Numbered from the stretch's first letter, positions 39,401-49,022 are shown. The stretch is 64,000 bases of DNA from MFD09286-c1 sp963701015 (GCA_963701015.1 OY969556.1:1674001-1738000), one strand, 5' to 3'. Notes: generated by a model not told the origin, from the sequence alone. A program made the numbers and translations.

Positions 39401-41481
39401 ACCTTACCTCAAAAAGTTCCTGCGGTGATTCAATTACAAACAATTTAAGTATCAATGTCAGGAATTGTCAATTGCCTTTAAGTGCTAATTTTAATTATAC
39501 CAAATCGAAAAATATTGTGCAATTTGTTAGCCCGGCTGCAATTAAGGCAACATCGTGGTTTTGGAATTTTGGCGATAATAGTAATTCTTCGTTACAATCA
39601 GTTTCTCATAATTATACAAAATCAGGAATTTACAATGTATGTTTAAATACTGGCGATAAACAAGGAGATACTGCCAGTCATTGTCAGAATATTAGCATTG
39701 ATACGGTAAATTGCAATGCAATTGCAAATTTCTATACTTATACAGCTAATATAGTTACTTTACAACAAATATTTACAGATAAATCTACTGGAAATATTAG
39801 CCATTGGAATTGGAATTTTGGTGATGGTTCAACCTCTTCATTGCAAAATCCCGTACATAATTATGCTAAAACAGGAAACTATACTGTTACGCTTTCAGTG
39901 AGTGATAATTTAAATAGCTGTATAAATGTTTCACAACAAACTGTTTTGGTCGGTAATCAAGCTTGTACTGCAGGATTTACTTATACATCTTCATCACAGT
40001 CTATAACTTTTACAAATACTTCGACAGGAAGCTTATCAATATATTATTGGGACTTTGGCGATGGCAGTTTCTCTACAAAAATTAACCCATCACATAATTA
40101 TTTAAAACCTGGAAATTATATAGTTTCATTAACAGTTTCAACCAGTAATTTATCTTGCATGGATAATATTATAATCCCAATTATGGTTGGAACAGCTGGA
40201 TGTGATGCCCAATTTACACAATATGTTGATTCAACAAGTAAAACTGTTTATTTAAAAGAAAACAATTTATCCAATAACACTTATGAATATTGGTCATTTG
40301 GAGATGGAAATGTTTCAGTAAATCAAAGTCCATCACATAGTTATAAGGCCTCAGGATTTTATACTATAAGTTTGAGTGCATTTAACCTGAGTGGTTGTAT
40401 GGATTATTCCGAAAAAGTTGTAACTATTGGAAGTGAAGGGAACGATTGTCAATCTGATTTTATGTACCAGGTTGATTCCATCAATAATACAGTTAGCTTT
40501 TATGACAATTCTATAGGAAATATAAAAACATACTATTGGAATTTCGGTGATAATTCAAATCTGCAACCAAGTACTGCACAAAATCCTACCTTTAAATATT
40601 CAAAAGCCGGATATTATAATGTTTGTCATTTAGTTGTAAACCAAAAGGGAATTTCCAATATAGCCTGCAAAAATATACAGGTAGGTACTGGTTGTAGCGC
40701 TAATTTTAACTTTATTGTTAACCCGGTATCTAATACAGCTTATTTTAATGATGTATCAATGGGTAACCCTGATAACTGGTCATGGAACTTTAATGATAAT
40801 AATGTTGCTATAAATCAGAACCCAACTCATTTATACAAAACGAATGGTTATTTCGAAGTTTCTTTAAAAATAATCAATTCAAAAACAGGTTGTTCTGATA
40901 AAACCTATAAAACAATTCCTGTAGGCGTAATTCCAACAGGACTGATAGCCGGATTTGGATATGATGCACTGCAACCTAATGCCAAAGCAGATGGATATCC
41001 TGTTGATTTTACCGGCGCTGGAGTAGGTGATCACGCACGTTTGCGTTGGGCATTTGGTGACAGTTCAATTGATACTACTTCTACCACGCCAAGACATTTT
41101 TATAATATAGCCGGTTCATATTATGTTTGTTATTATGTTTCCGATCCAATTACAGGTGAAATAGATTCTGCATGTCAACAAATAGAAACCAGCCCAACAA
41201 TTATAAATGAATTAAATACGAATAATAATAATTTAGTAGTTTATCCTAATCCATTAAATTCGTTAACAACTATTCAATTTAATTTACAGATGGGTTCAAA
41301 CGTTGAATTATCATTGGTTGATATTACTGGCAGGACAATTGAAACGGTTTTAAAAACATATAGAAATGCCGGAAATAATTATTTTTATTGGAATACTACA
41401 AATCTGGACAAAGGAGTATATTTCATGCAGTTAAAAACAACAAATGGCAATAAATTAAGTAAGGTATTACTTAAGCAATAA
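36436..41481 (+). CDS. Giant secreted PKD-repeat protein with T9SS sorting domain
   Basis: The 1,681-residue protein starts at an ATG at 36436 followed by a signal peptide (NTVVLLAIFLINIQSSWSIG). About 17 PKD-like Ig modules follow, each with the WxFGDG core (for example YLWNFGDS, YKWNFGDG, YTWNFGDG, YIWNLGDG, WNWNFGDG, YYWDFGDG, LRWAFGDS) and the following Y-x-x-x-G-x-Y-x-V/I strand. The T9SS C-terminal domain is VVYPNPLNSLTTIQFN ... DKGVYFMQLKTTNGNKLSKVLLKQ. PKD arrays are common in surface adhesins and in polysaccharide-binding or gliding-motility proteins. I see no catalytic domain. Confidence 0.9.
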   Translation: MKPKFYPKNTVVLLAIFLINIQSSWSIGTFLLDSTGNVNTATCNTQINISVTARNYSGSVNFIWKLSNGVILPSTIYKGYNYIKSYLSPNPYIDSTTTYYITASDSLGHQAKTSIYISVPTTISGYLNNYYSSAVCPGETFSTYFTGDNSINSYVWKFDDTTQITGSNNINKSFANPRKHYYSIDVKNACGVDSIFKDSIVVDNKLRFSNSVSIDISQTALCPGQNAAFNVNYYGNNTIKSYLWNFGDSTTSSLESASHSYKYNKTDTVKLKLSNYCNIDTIVSTTINVSHNNHIPAGLTISGIYTICPGDNLNLGINGIEIPNPIYSYKWNFGDGNLSTIENPNHVYTKAGNYTISLVLSDFCGFTDTIKSIVQVKNNLTFPQGIITINAPYQPMVNQVLYFNYYNNLYPDTMSIASQKWYFGDGDSSSLISPYHIYNTCNPETITLVTKNYCGYTSTSNIYSLYISDISSAPYVNIYSASSGSTDNMLVFDAATNGSISAKNYTWNFGDGKKLTTSSTEVIHYYADSGKYTVNLSAKGACGDSVSTSNLINITGNNYFADPNIELLSNNTPNCINTPFSFSVYSSFFLKRYIWNLGDGTNYNGLSVVHNYAKAGNYTISLQVTDFNNRDTILFYNAIVKNNYKLFTGAAISTDQSQYCPGSNVLFSLGRNNIVKSEIGNYNRLWEAVKYDWTFGDGSKATTFDNNVEHQYNSLKNYSVSLILTNGCGYDTIIYDTLQFANSIYANNYLYASSNDNIICPGQMENFYVSGGSGTIQWNFGDTILGGNSVYYAFSKPGEYNVPVTITNNCGHDTILYVPILVSNKASLVNNSSFSIETNNFTCNSDSVYITVNQPGKSYIWNFGDGTPNDSTIKNINGLIVGKHKYASDSGSYNITLNEIDFCGVSHSLNNEIVLIPNAPIISNANNYNEIITDINDSVCVNRKAYFTYSSFESVNTFNFGDGTALVTKKSAYGTLNHLFKTTGNFIINLTSKSSCGDSITNNLSINVRNCQLPLSANFNYTKSKNIVQFVSPAAIKATSWFWNFGDNSNSSLQSVSHNYTKSGIYNVCLNTGDKQGDTASHCQNISIDTVNCNAIANFYTYTANIVTLQQIFTDKSTGNISHWNWNFGDGSTSSLQNPVHNYAKTGNYTVTLSVSDNLNSCINVSQQTVLVGNQACTAGFTYTSSSQSITFTNTSTGSLSIYYWDFGDGSFSTKINPSHNYLKPGNYIVSLTVSTSNLSCMDNIIIPIMVGTAGCDAQFTQYVDSTSKTVYLKENNLSNNTYEYWSFGDGNVSVNQSPSHSYKASGFYTISLSAFNLSGCMDYSEKVVTIGSEGNDCQSDFMYQVDSINNTVSFYDNSIGNIKTYYWNFGDNSNLQPSTAQNPTFKYSKAGYYNVCHLVVNQKGISNIACKNIQVGTGCSANFNFIVNPVSNTAYFNDVSMGNPDNWSWNFNDNNVAINQNPTHLYKTNGYFEVSLKIINSKTGCSDKTYKTIPVGVIPTGLIAGFGYDALQPNAKADGYPVDFTGAGVGDHARLRWAFGDSSIDTTSTTPRHFYNIAGSYYVCYYVSDPITGEIDSACQQIETSPTIINELNTNNNNLVVYPNPLNSLTTIQFNLQMGSNVELSLVDITGRTIETVLKTYRNAGNNYFYWNTTNLDKGVYFMQLKTTNGNKLSKVLLKQ

Positions 41482-41503
41482 TTTTAAATTGGCCAGAATT
41501 TAG

Positions 41504-41550
41504 AATCAACCAGTTTTTAAACTTAATTTGTGAATGAAACTGGTTGATTT
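41504..41550. terminator. Hairpin between convergent PKD and glutamate-synthase-like genes
   Basis: AATCAACCAGTTT pairs with AAACTGGTTGATT around a 20-nt loop. A T-rich stretch follows on the plus strand. Confidence 0.75.
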
Positions 41551-41606
41551 TATTAAATAAGGCTGAAGAAATAATCACTGAAAAATCTATTGAGCAAATT
41601 TTGATT

Positions 41607-43211
41607 TTAACTATAATATGCAATTGCCGATTCAAATGATTCTTCTGAGCAACTTTGCATATCTAATTCCCAACCCGAAGGATAAGGAGCATCAAGTAAG
41701 GCACCTCGGAGCATATATGGGTACATTTCAGCATAGGTTTGAATTTGACCGGCATTTACCCGGCGATAAATGTGTGATCGATGCAATTTGCTTGAATGAC
41801 TAATACCTGCTGCAGCCATTAATTCAGCTGCACTTTTTACAGTTTCATTATGGAAATTTGCAACTCTTATTTTCTTATCTTCAACAACCAAGCCTTTGCC
41901 AAGTTTAGTATCTTGAGTAGCAACACCTGTAGGACATCGATTTGTATTACATTCAAGAGCCTGAATACAACCCAGGGCAAACATCATTCCACGGGCGCTA
42001 TTGCACATATCAGCACCTATAGCAATGTTTTTAACAATATCAAAGCCAGTAGCGACCTTTCCTGAAGCTATAATTTTAATATGACGTTTAAGGGCAAATC
42101 CATTTAAAGCATCATACACGAAGGCTAGTGCATCGCGTAATGGCATACCCACTGAGTTACTGAACTCAAGTGGTGCTGCACCTGTACCACCTTCGCCTCC
42201 ATCTACTGTAATAAAGTCAACATGAATACCTGTTTTAATCATTGCTTTACATATAGCCAAAAACTGACTTTTTCGTCCAACACACAATTTAAAGCCTATA
42301 GGTTTTCCTCCTGATAATTCACGTAATTTTTGAACATATTCCATCATTTCTATTGGAGTGCTAAATGCAGTATGATAAGGTGGTGACAAAACGTCCTTTC
42401 CTTTTTCAACTAAACGTATTTTAGCGATTTCATCGGTTACTTTTGCAGCAGGTAATATACCTCCATGTCCTGGTTTTGCGCCTTGCGAAAGTTTTATTTC
42501 AATCATTTTAACATTAGGTAAAATTGCCCGTTCCGCAAATGCTTCATAATTAAAGGTACCATCGTTATTTCGGCAACTAAAATAACCTGTGCCAATTTGC
42601 CAAATTATATCACCTCCAGGTTGCAAATGGTATGGACTTAATCCACCTTCGCCAGTATTATGTGCAAAATTTCCAATTTTTGCCCCACTATTGAGTGAAA
42701 GTATTGCATTTTTACTTAAAGACCCGAAACTCATGGCTGATATATTAAATATACTTGCAGAATAAGGCTGTTTGCATTGCGGTTCACCAACAATTGTCCT
42801 GGGATCAAAGTCAGTCTTATCATGATGAACAGGCATAATGCTATGATTAAGCCATTCGTAACCAACTTCATAAACATTAAACTGAGTTCCAAATGGAGTA
42901 GTATCGTTCACTTTCTTGGCTCTTTGATAAATCACTGTACGATTTAACCTATTAAATGGAGTTCCATCCGTATCTGATTCAATAAAATATTGATATACTT
43001 TTGGCCTAAGCCATTCCGCAATATATCTGAATCGGCCCACCAATGGAAAATTTCTTCGAATTGTATGCGATTTCTGCAATACATCATATACTCCAATAAA
43101 AATTAATGGAATTAATACTATTGCAATCCAAAAAAATGGATGCCAAAACCAGCCAATAATTAGTACGAATAGAACTGATATTGCTGAATAATTTATGAAT
43201 TTTATACGCAT
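41607..43211 (-). CDS. FMN-binding glutamate synthase-family protein (GltB domain 2 type)
   Basis: The 534-residue protein has two transmembrane helices at the N-terminus (residues ~7-40: ISVLFVLIIGWFWHPFFWIAIVLIPLIFIGV) and a TIM barrel of the glutamate-synthase central family. Signatures are GEGGLSPYHLQPGG, SQGAKPGHGGILPAAKVT, DFITVDGGEGGTGAAPLEFSNSVGMPL, and the 3Fe-4S motif C-x5-C-x4-C in CIQALECNTNRC. It lacks the glutaminase domain and the C-terminal beta-helix of full GltB, so it may use ammonia, or catalyse another FMN/Fe-S reaction. This stand-alone type is common in Bacteroidota. It is anchored to the inner membrane. Confidence 0.85.
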   Translation of the reverse strand: MRIKFINYSAISVLFVLIIGWFWHPFFWIAIVLIPLIFIGVYDVLQKSHTIRRNFPLVGRFRYIAEWLRPKVYQYFIESDTDGTPFNRLNRTVIYQRAKKVNDTTPFGTQFNVYEVGYEWLNHSIMPVHHDKTDFDPRTIVGEPQCKQPYSASIFNISAMSFGSLSKNAILSLNSGAKIGNFAHNTGEGGLSPYHLQPGGDIIWQIGTGYFSCRNNDGTFNYEAFAERAILPNVKMIEIKLSQGAKPGHGGILPAAKVTDEIAKIRLVEKGKDVLSPPYHTAFSTPIEMMEYVQKLRELSGGKPIGFKLCVGRKSQFLAICKAMIKTGIHVDFITVDGGEGGTGAAPLEFSNSVGMPLRDALAFVYDALNGFALKRHIKIIASGKVATGFDIVKNIAIGADMCNSARGMMFALGCIQALECNTNRCPTGVATQDTKLGKGLVVEDKKIRVANFHNETVKSAAELMAAAGISHSSKLHRSHIYRRVNAGQIQTYAEMYPYMLRGALLDAPYPSGWELDMQSCSEESFESAIAYYS

Positions 43212-43355
43212 ATATTTGGTTTAAATAATCTGAAATTCATATTATTAACAGTAAATCATTGAGAATGTTAAACAGGTTGAATATTTTAAACAATTTATTT
43301 TTAAATGAAATAGGGAATTGAGACAGTTCAATTGTCATGAATAAAAATTTAAACT

Positions 43356-43759
43356 ATGAAAAATTATATGATAATTGTAATTGGAGTATTTATTTGCATT
43401 TCGTGTAATAACCAAAGATATTTTAAAAAGGATGGCATATTTTTTGGGCATTCACAATCGAAATATATTGATGAACCATTTTTAGGATACTCGAAAGTAA
43501 CAATTGTCCATGGAAAAATAACACAAATATTGATACCTCAAAAAATGAGTTATTTGATAGTGTTTATGAGAAGCATTTTGTAGGTAATCAGGAATATATT
43601 GACCAATGCCGTAATGATTGGAATGGAGTTAAGAATTATCCTGCAAAATTAATATTAACACAAAAATTAGATCGGGTTGATGCTGTTAGTGGTGCAACTT
43701 GGTCGTATAACATGTTTAAATGTTCAACGCAAATTGCACTAAAAGAGGCAGATAATTAA
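43356..43759 (+). CDS. FMN-binding-domain lipoprotein, split by a 1-base deletion
   Basis: The gene encodes about 134 residues once corrected. The N-terminus is a lipoprotein signal (MIIVIGVFICISCNN). The body is an FMN-binding domain of the RnfG/NqrC type: FLGYSKVTIVHGKITQI, then, after the frame break, NIDTSKNELFDSVYEKHFVGNQEYIDQC and VDAVSGATWSYNMFK, the flavinylation-type SGATxS motif. One A is missing from the run near 43525-43528. The span is 404 nt, one short of a multiple of three. FMN would be attached covalently to the Thr of SGAT. Confidence 0.8.
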
Positions 43760-44009
43760 AAGTTAAATATTCATACTTCACATATTAATTTACTTTTTTC
43801 CAATTAAAGTGGTAGAATAATTTTTGGAGAAAAATTAAAAAAGTAATTGTATTAAGATATGCAATTTATAACTTGTATTAATTTAGAATTTTTAATTCAA
43901 TTTTTCGTCGTGTAATTTCTGCCATTCGTCGATTTATTTTTTCGTAATAATTACAAGTGAATACATTTGCATTCAAAATTACTAAAATGAAATTCCAAAA
44001 CTAAAAATT

Positions 44010-46349
44010 ATGAAATTAATCCTTTATTTATGCCTTATTATTTTACCTATTTACAGTGCCAGCGCTATAGCTCCTGAAGCATCAGGAAATAAAAGAACCA
44101 TTAGCGGGTATTTGAGAGATGCTAAGGATGGAGAATCACTTGTTGGGGCTACGGTATTTATTAAAGATAAAAATCAAGTGTGTTCATCAAACCAATATGG
44201 TTTCTATTCAATTAGCCTTTTGCCGGGCACTTACAGTATAACATACTCATATATTGGCTATAAGGATATTGTAAAAACAATTACCTTAAAGGAAAACATT
44301 TCATTAAACCTTGAAATGGAAGAGGAAACGCAGGAATTACAGGAGGTTGTGATAAAATCGGAAAATGCCAGATCGAATATTAAACGAGCTGAGATGAGTG
44401 TTGAAAAGCTTGATATAAAAGCGATTAGAAAAATTCCGGCACTCATGGGCGAAATAGATGTAGTTAAAGCAATTCAGTTGTTACCGGGAGTCCAAACTAC
44501 TTCTGAAGGTTCTTCTGGTTTCAGTGTAAGAGGAGGCAATCCCGATCAGAACTTGATACTTTTGGATGAAGCAACAGTTTATAATGCATCACATTTAATG
44601 GGTTTCTTTTCAATATTTAATAACGATGCCGTGAAGGATGTAAAATTATATAAAGGAGATATTCCGGCACAATTTGGCGGTCGTTTATCTTCATTACTTG
44701 ATGTTCATATGAAAGAAGGTAATTCAAAGGAGTTGAATATAACAGGTGGAATTGGACTTTTATCAAGCCGATTGACTATTGAAGGACCAATAATAAAAGA
44801 TCAAACTTCCTATATCATCTCTGGGCGCAGAACTTACTATGATTTGTTTTTCCCTTTATTCAACAACAAAGATTTAACTAACAGCTCATTATATTTTTAT
44901 GACCTTAATGCAAAGATTAATCATCAAATTGATAATAATAACCGCATATTTCTATCTACCTATTTAGGAAATGATAATTTTGGGTTTAATAAACAATTTG
45001 GTTTTGAATTTGGAAATAAAACAGCTACATTACGTTGGAACCATCAATATAGCCCTGTATTGTTCAGCAATGTGTCATTAATTGCAAGTTCATATAATTA
45101 CCAAATGAGTATCGAAGGCAATTCAGCAACATCATTTGTTTGGCAATCAAATTTAACTGACTATGGCGCAAAGCTCGATTATAGCTATTATCCTAACACA
45201 AGCAATACAATTAAATTTGGTGTATCCACAGTGGAACATCGTATAAGTCCGGGAACTGTTACACCTTTAGGCGATAGTAGTCTTTTTAACAAATACCAAA
45301 TACCTAACAATTATTCCTTAGAACATGGTATCTATGTTTCGAATGAACAACAAATAGGAGCTAAATTGAATGTTAAATACGGTTTAAGAGTATCAATATT
45401 TCAAAATATAGGAAGTACAATTGCTTATACTTATACAAGCGACTATAAAGTTAAAGATACTATTGATTATGGCAATAATCAAATATATAAAACATATTAT
45501 GGTTGGGAACCTCGGTTGGCTACCGCATATTCATTAAATGATGTATCATCGGTAAAAGCCAGCTATTCAAGAACTATACAATATATGCAACTTGCTTCAA
45601 ATTCAACAGGAGGAATGCCCATGGATATTTGGTTTTCAGCTAGTCCAAATATTAAACCTCAAATTGCCAATCAATTTGCAATTGGATATTTTAGAAATTT
45701 TATGGATCATAAACTGGAAGCTTCTGTTGAAACATATTATAAAAAAATGAACAATGCTATAGATTTTGTAGATTTCGCACAATTGCTTTTAAATAAACAA
45801 TTGGAAGGGCAGATTAGGGCAGGTGAGGCAAAATCATATGGAGCTGAATTTATGCTTCAATATACAGGTTCAAAGTTAAACGGATGGATTTCCTATACAC
45901 TATCTCATACTGTAAGGCAAGTTCAGGGTATTAATGATGGAAAAGAATATCTTGCACCTTATGATAAACCCAATAATATTAATGTGGTATTAAACTATGA
46001 TTTAACAGATAGAATTAGTGTTTCGGCAACTTGGGTATATGCCTCGGGATTGCCTGTTACATTGCCAGTTTTTACTTATGAATATGATGGTATAATGCAA
46101 AAAGGATATACCGATAGAAACTCATATCGTTTACCAGCCTACCACCGGCTTGATTTATCACTTACATTAAAACAAAAAGGCAAAAATTTTGGACTTTGGG
46201 AAGGAGAATGGGTTTTTGGAGTTTATAATGCATATAACAGGCATAATACCTGGATGTTGAATTTTGCAAATGATGTAACGCCAAGATATGTTGAATCTAT
46301 TTCTATATTACCAATTTTACCTTCAATAACATATAACTTCAAATTTTAA
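44010..46349 (+). CDS. TonB-dependent receptor with carboxypeptidase-like N-terminal domain
   Basis: The 779-residue outer-membrane receptor has a signal peptide (LILYLCLIILPIYSASA) and a CarboxypepD_reg-like domain (residues ~30-112: TISGYLRDAKDGESLVGATVFIKDKN ... GFYSISLLPGTYSITYSYIGY). A plug domain follows (IPALMGEIDVVKAIQLLPGVQTTSEGSSGFSVRGGNPDQNLILLDEATVYNASHLMGFFSIFN), then a beta-barrel. The order receptor-DUF4249 lipoprotein (4 bp apart) is a recurrent Bacteroidota pair, reminiscent of SusC/SusD but distinct. The substrate is unknown. Confidence 0.9.
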   Translation: MKLILYLCLIILPIYSASAIAPEASGNKRTISGYLRDAKDGESLVGATVFIKDKNQVCSSNQYGFYSISLLPGTYSITYSYIGYKDIVKTITLKENISLNLEMEEETQELQEVVIKSENARSNIKRAEMSVEKLDIKAIRKIPALMGEIDVVKAIQLLPGVQTTSEGSSGFSVRGGNPDQNLILLDEATVYNASHLMGFFSIFNNDAVKDVKLYKGDIPAQFGGRLSSLLDVHMKEGNSKELNITGGIGLLSSRLTIEGPIIKDQTSYIISGRRTYYDLFFPLFNNKDLTNSSLYFYDLNAKINHQIDNNNRIFLSTYLGNDNFGFNKQFGFEFGNKTATLRWNHQYSPVLFSNVSLIASSYNYQMSIEGNSATSFVWQSNLTDYGAKLDYSYYPNTSNTIKFGVSTVEHRISPGTVTPLGDSSLFNKYQIPNNYSLEHGIYVSNEQQIGAKLNVKYGLRVSIFQNIGSTIAYTYTSDYKVKDTIDYGNNQIYKTYYGWEPRLATAYSLNDVSSVKASYSRTIQYMQLASNSTGGMPMDIWFSASPNIKPQIANQFAIGYFRNFMDHKLEASVETYYKKMNNAIDFVDFAQLLLNKQLEGQIRAGEAKSYGAEFMLQYTGSKLNGWISYTLSHTVRQVQGINDGKEYLAPYDKPNNINVVLNYDLTDRISVSATWVYASGLPVTLPVFTYEYDGIMQKGYTDRNSYRLPAYHRLDLSLTLKQKGKNFGLWEGEWVFGVYNAYNRHNTWMLNFANDVTPRYVESISILPILPSITYNFKF

Positions 46350-46353
46350 AACT

Positions 46354-47241
46354 ATGAATAAAATTAAATATATAACATTCATTTTAACTATTATTCTTTT
46401 TGCCGGTTGTCGCGATAGAATTAATATATCCGTTGGCAGTACTTATGTTCGTCTGGTTATCGAAGGCGAAATAACATCTGATACAATGGCGCATAAAGTT
46501 ACTTTATCTAAAACAGAAAATTACTTTTCTGACAGCCCTATTCAACCTGTATCAAATGCTACAGTATTTATTACTGATGGAAATGATACTTTCAATTTGT
46601 TTGAAAGTCTGTCTAAACCAGGCGATTACTATACGGCTTCAAATGTTTATGGTATAGCTGGCCACACTTATAATTTATATGTAAAAAATGTGGATATAGG
46701 AAATGATCAAAGTGAATATGTTGCTTCATGTTATATGCCGGATGTTTCAAAAATCGATTCATTTTTAATTAAACCAGTTTCTATTCAACGTGGTCCATCA
46801 ACTGATAAATATTGGGAGGTAGATTTATTTGCAAAAGATCCCGCTGCAACAATTGATTTCTATCTATTTAAATTGTATTACAACAATGTTTTACTTTCAG
46901 ATACTTTAAACAAATTAACTTCAACCAATGATATTTTGTTTAATGGAAATAGCACAAACGGAGTAACATTATATGATATTTCAAATACCTATCGAAATGA
47001 ACAAGGACTATTATATATTAAAAACGGTATAATGCCAAATGATACATTCACATTAGAAATCGATGGAATAAGTGAATCATATTTCAATTTTACAACACAG
47101 ATGCAAACGCAGTATCAGAATGCAAACCCTATATTTGGTGGACCTCCTGCAAATGCTTCAAATAATGTATTACCATCAAATAAAGCAGTTGGTTTTTTTG
47201 CAGCATATTCTACGACCAGAAAAACTATGATTTATAAATAA
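46354..47241 (+). CDS. DUF4249 family lipoprotein
   Basis: The 295-residue lipoprotein has a lipobox (ILFAGCRDR, Cys ~19). The body carries the DUF4249 features: VRLVIEGEITSDTMAHKVTLSKTENYFSDSPIQPVSNATVFITDG, then YTASNVYGIAGHTYNLYV, and a C-terminal region ending with NNVLPSNKAVGFFAAYS, which is the family's characteristic end. It is encoded 4 bp after the TonB receptor gene and is probably its outer-membrane partner (inference). Confidence 0.85.
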   Translation: MNKIKYITFILTIILFAGCRDRINISVGSTYVRLVIEGEITSDTMAHKVTLSKTENYFSDSPIQPVSNATVFITDGNDTFNLFESLSKPGDYYTASNVYGIAGHTYNLYVKNVDIGNDQSEYVASCYMPDVSKIDSFLIKPVSIQRGPSTDKYWEVDLFAKDPAATIDFYLFKLYYNNVLLSDTLNKLTSTNDILFNGNSTNGVTLYDISNTYRNEQGLLYIKNGIMPNDTFTLEIDGISESYFNFTTQMQTQYQNANPIFGGPPANASNNVLPSNKAVGFFAAYSTTRKTMIYK

Positions 47242-47245
47242 GGAT

Positions 47246-47902
47246 TTATTTTTTAAAAATATTCAACAATGATTTATTCAACCAGTTTGCCTTATATTTT
47301 TGGTAATAACTAAAATATATCATTGTGGTAATAGTTCCTATAAATGAGCCGGTTGTAATATCCAACAAAAAATGTTCCGACAAATAAATGCGTGAATAGG
47401 CAATTAAACAGGCGCATAAAAAATATAGGAATTGTAAATATTTATTTTTTGTCAAAAATGCAAGACATAGAAAAAAAGCAAATGCAGTAGCCGAATGCCC
47501 TGATGGGAAACTTTTACTACTGTACATTTGAACGCCATGCACTAAATGTAGTTGATATATATTATGTAAATAGGCAATTGGCCTTTGCATATGCGGAAAT
47601 AGAAAATTTTTTATCAATTGAACAGCTAATCCTGAAATTGCATAAGTTACAGCAACAAGTATAGAATACCCAAATTTATAAAAGAGAAGTAATACAATTA
47701 CAATAATGACAAACAATCCATTTCCAAAAAATGTGATTTTTGGAAAAACGAGATCACCAAAATTTGACCAGTGTTGATTAACCCAAATATGAATCTGAGC
47801 TTTTGAAAATATAATTAGTATTGTTATAGTTGAAATCAATAATATAAAATAAGGGATTAGAAAATAATTTACCTTTTTAAATAATTCAATTAATTTTTGC
47901 AT
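47246..47902 (-). CDS. PAP2-family membrane phosphatase
   Basis: The 218-residue protein has six hydrophobic helices and the PAP2 motifs SFPSGHSATAFAF (His in the second motif) and YSRIYLSEHFLLDITTGSFIG (the third motif, with its catalytic His). The first motif is in KNFLFPHMQRP, which lacks the typical KxxxxxRP spacing but has Lys and Arg-Pro. Such enzymes dephosphorylate phosphatidic acid or undecaprenyl pyrophosphate in the membrane. It converges on the DUF4249 gene with only 4 bp between the stops. Confidence 0.85.
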   Translation of the reverse strand: MQKLIELFKKVNYFLIPYFILLISTITILIIFSKAQIHIWVNQHWSNFGDLVFPKITFFGNGLFVIIVIVLLLFYKFGYSILVAVTYAISGLAVQLIKNFLFPHMQRPIAYLHNIYQLHLVHGVQMYSSKSFPSGHSATAFAFFLCLAFLTKNKYLQFLYFLCACLIAYSRIYLSEHFLLDITTGSFIGTITTMIYFSYYQKYKANWLNKSLLNIFKK

Positions 47903-47989
47903 ACTTCATATTTTAATTTTACAAACCTATAAAATTATTGGAAATATATAATGAACAATAAAATTTGAAAACTGATTAAATTAAATTAA

Positions 47990-49022
47990 ACCGGTTGTGC
48001 AATTGAGAAAAGTTAATAAAATATCAATAAAAAAGTTGTTCAATTTATTTAAATACAATATATTAGTAAATAAACAAAGACCAATTCATTATTCTGCTAA
48101 TTCACAACTTGAAGACAAATTTCGTCAAGTTATTTATCATTACCAAATCTTTCTTTTCCAATAGAATTAATAAGCCTGACTACGTCCAAAACTATATACA
48201 AAACCATAATTTGTTTGATTGTCAAATATTTGATTTGGCATTAACTACTGAATATATTGGTATCGACTTGGAAAATTACTTCTTTAGTAAACTAAAATCA
48301 GATCATGCCAATGACTTTCCAAACCTTATCGACCGCTGTAATTTTAATCGACGACGCAAACGTCTTTATACTCGAATTGCAGAACTAAAACCAAGGTATA
48401 GCAAACCTGCTCAATGAAGGAGAAGATACATACATCGTTGATTCTATTCCTGTGCCTGTTTGTCAAATAGCCCGTGAGAAAAGAAGCAAAGTATGTCGTG
48501 AGAACTTTGAAACAGCTCCCGATAAAGGATATTCGGCTGTTAGCAAAGCTTATTATTACGGATACAAATTACACCTTGTAACATCGGTTCGTGGTGTGTT
48601 TGCAAGCATTGACATGAGTAAAGCCAGCGTTCACGATGTTCAATATTTGACAGATATTAAACACTCTCACCTAAGTAATTGCCAACTTATTGGTGACAAA
48701 GGATACCTTTCAAAAGAACATCAATTAGACTTGTTTTCATCATGTAATATTCGATTAGAAACACCCAAAAGAAATAACCAAAATGACAAAGAACCTTTTG
48801 CATACATTTTCAGAAAATCAAGAAAACGCATTGAAACTTTGTTTTCTCAATTATGCGACCAATTTATGCTTAAACGCAATTATGCTAAATCTAACTTAGG
48901 AATTTCGGTTCGCATTCTATCAAAAATCTCAGCAGTGACAGTGCTTCAATATATTAACTATTTAAATAACAGACCGTTGAACAGGCTTAAGTATGCTCTT
49001 GCTGCCTAATTGCACAACGGGT
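47990..49022 (+). mobile_element. IS982-family-like insertion sequence
   Basis: The ends are near-perfect inverted repeats: ACCGGTTGTGCAATTGAG on the left, and ACCCGTTGTGCAATTAG on the complement of the right. The length of ~1,033 bp fits IS982. The right inverted repeat overlaps the end of the neighbouring IS110 transposase gene. I found no clear target-site duplication. Confidence 0.8.
48109..49009 (+). pseudogene. IS982-like transposase, frame-shifted
   Basis: The N-terminal frame (from a TTG near 48109; no ATG is found) runs to NRRRKRLYTRIAELKP and then a stop at 48417. A second frame begins NQGIANLLNEGEDTYIVDSIPVPVC and ends at 49009 with RNYAKSNLGISVRILSKISAVTVLQYINYL. The DSIPVPVC, GYKLHLV and GDKGYL segments contain the Asp, Asp and Glu region of the family. 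One extra A in the AAAA run near 48388 explains the break. IS982 transposases are not known to use programmed frameshifting, so this is probably a disabled copy or a sequencing error. Confidence 0.8.

Noticed and set aside
48388..48452. Programmed frameshift in the IS982-like transposase
   Set aside because: The required shift is +1 at an A-run without a normal -1 slippery heptamer, and the family does not use frameshifting; an indel is simpler.
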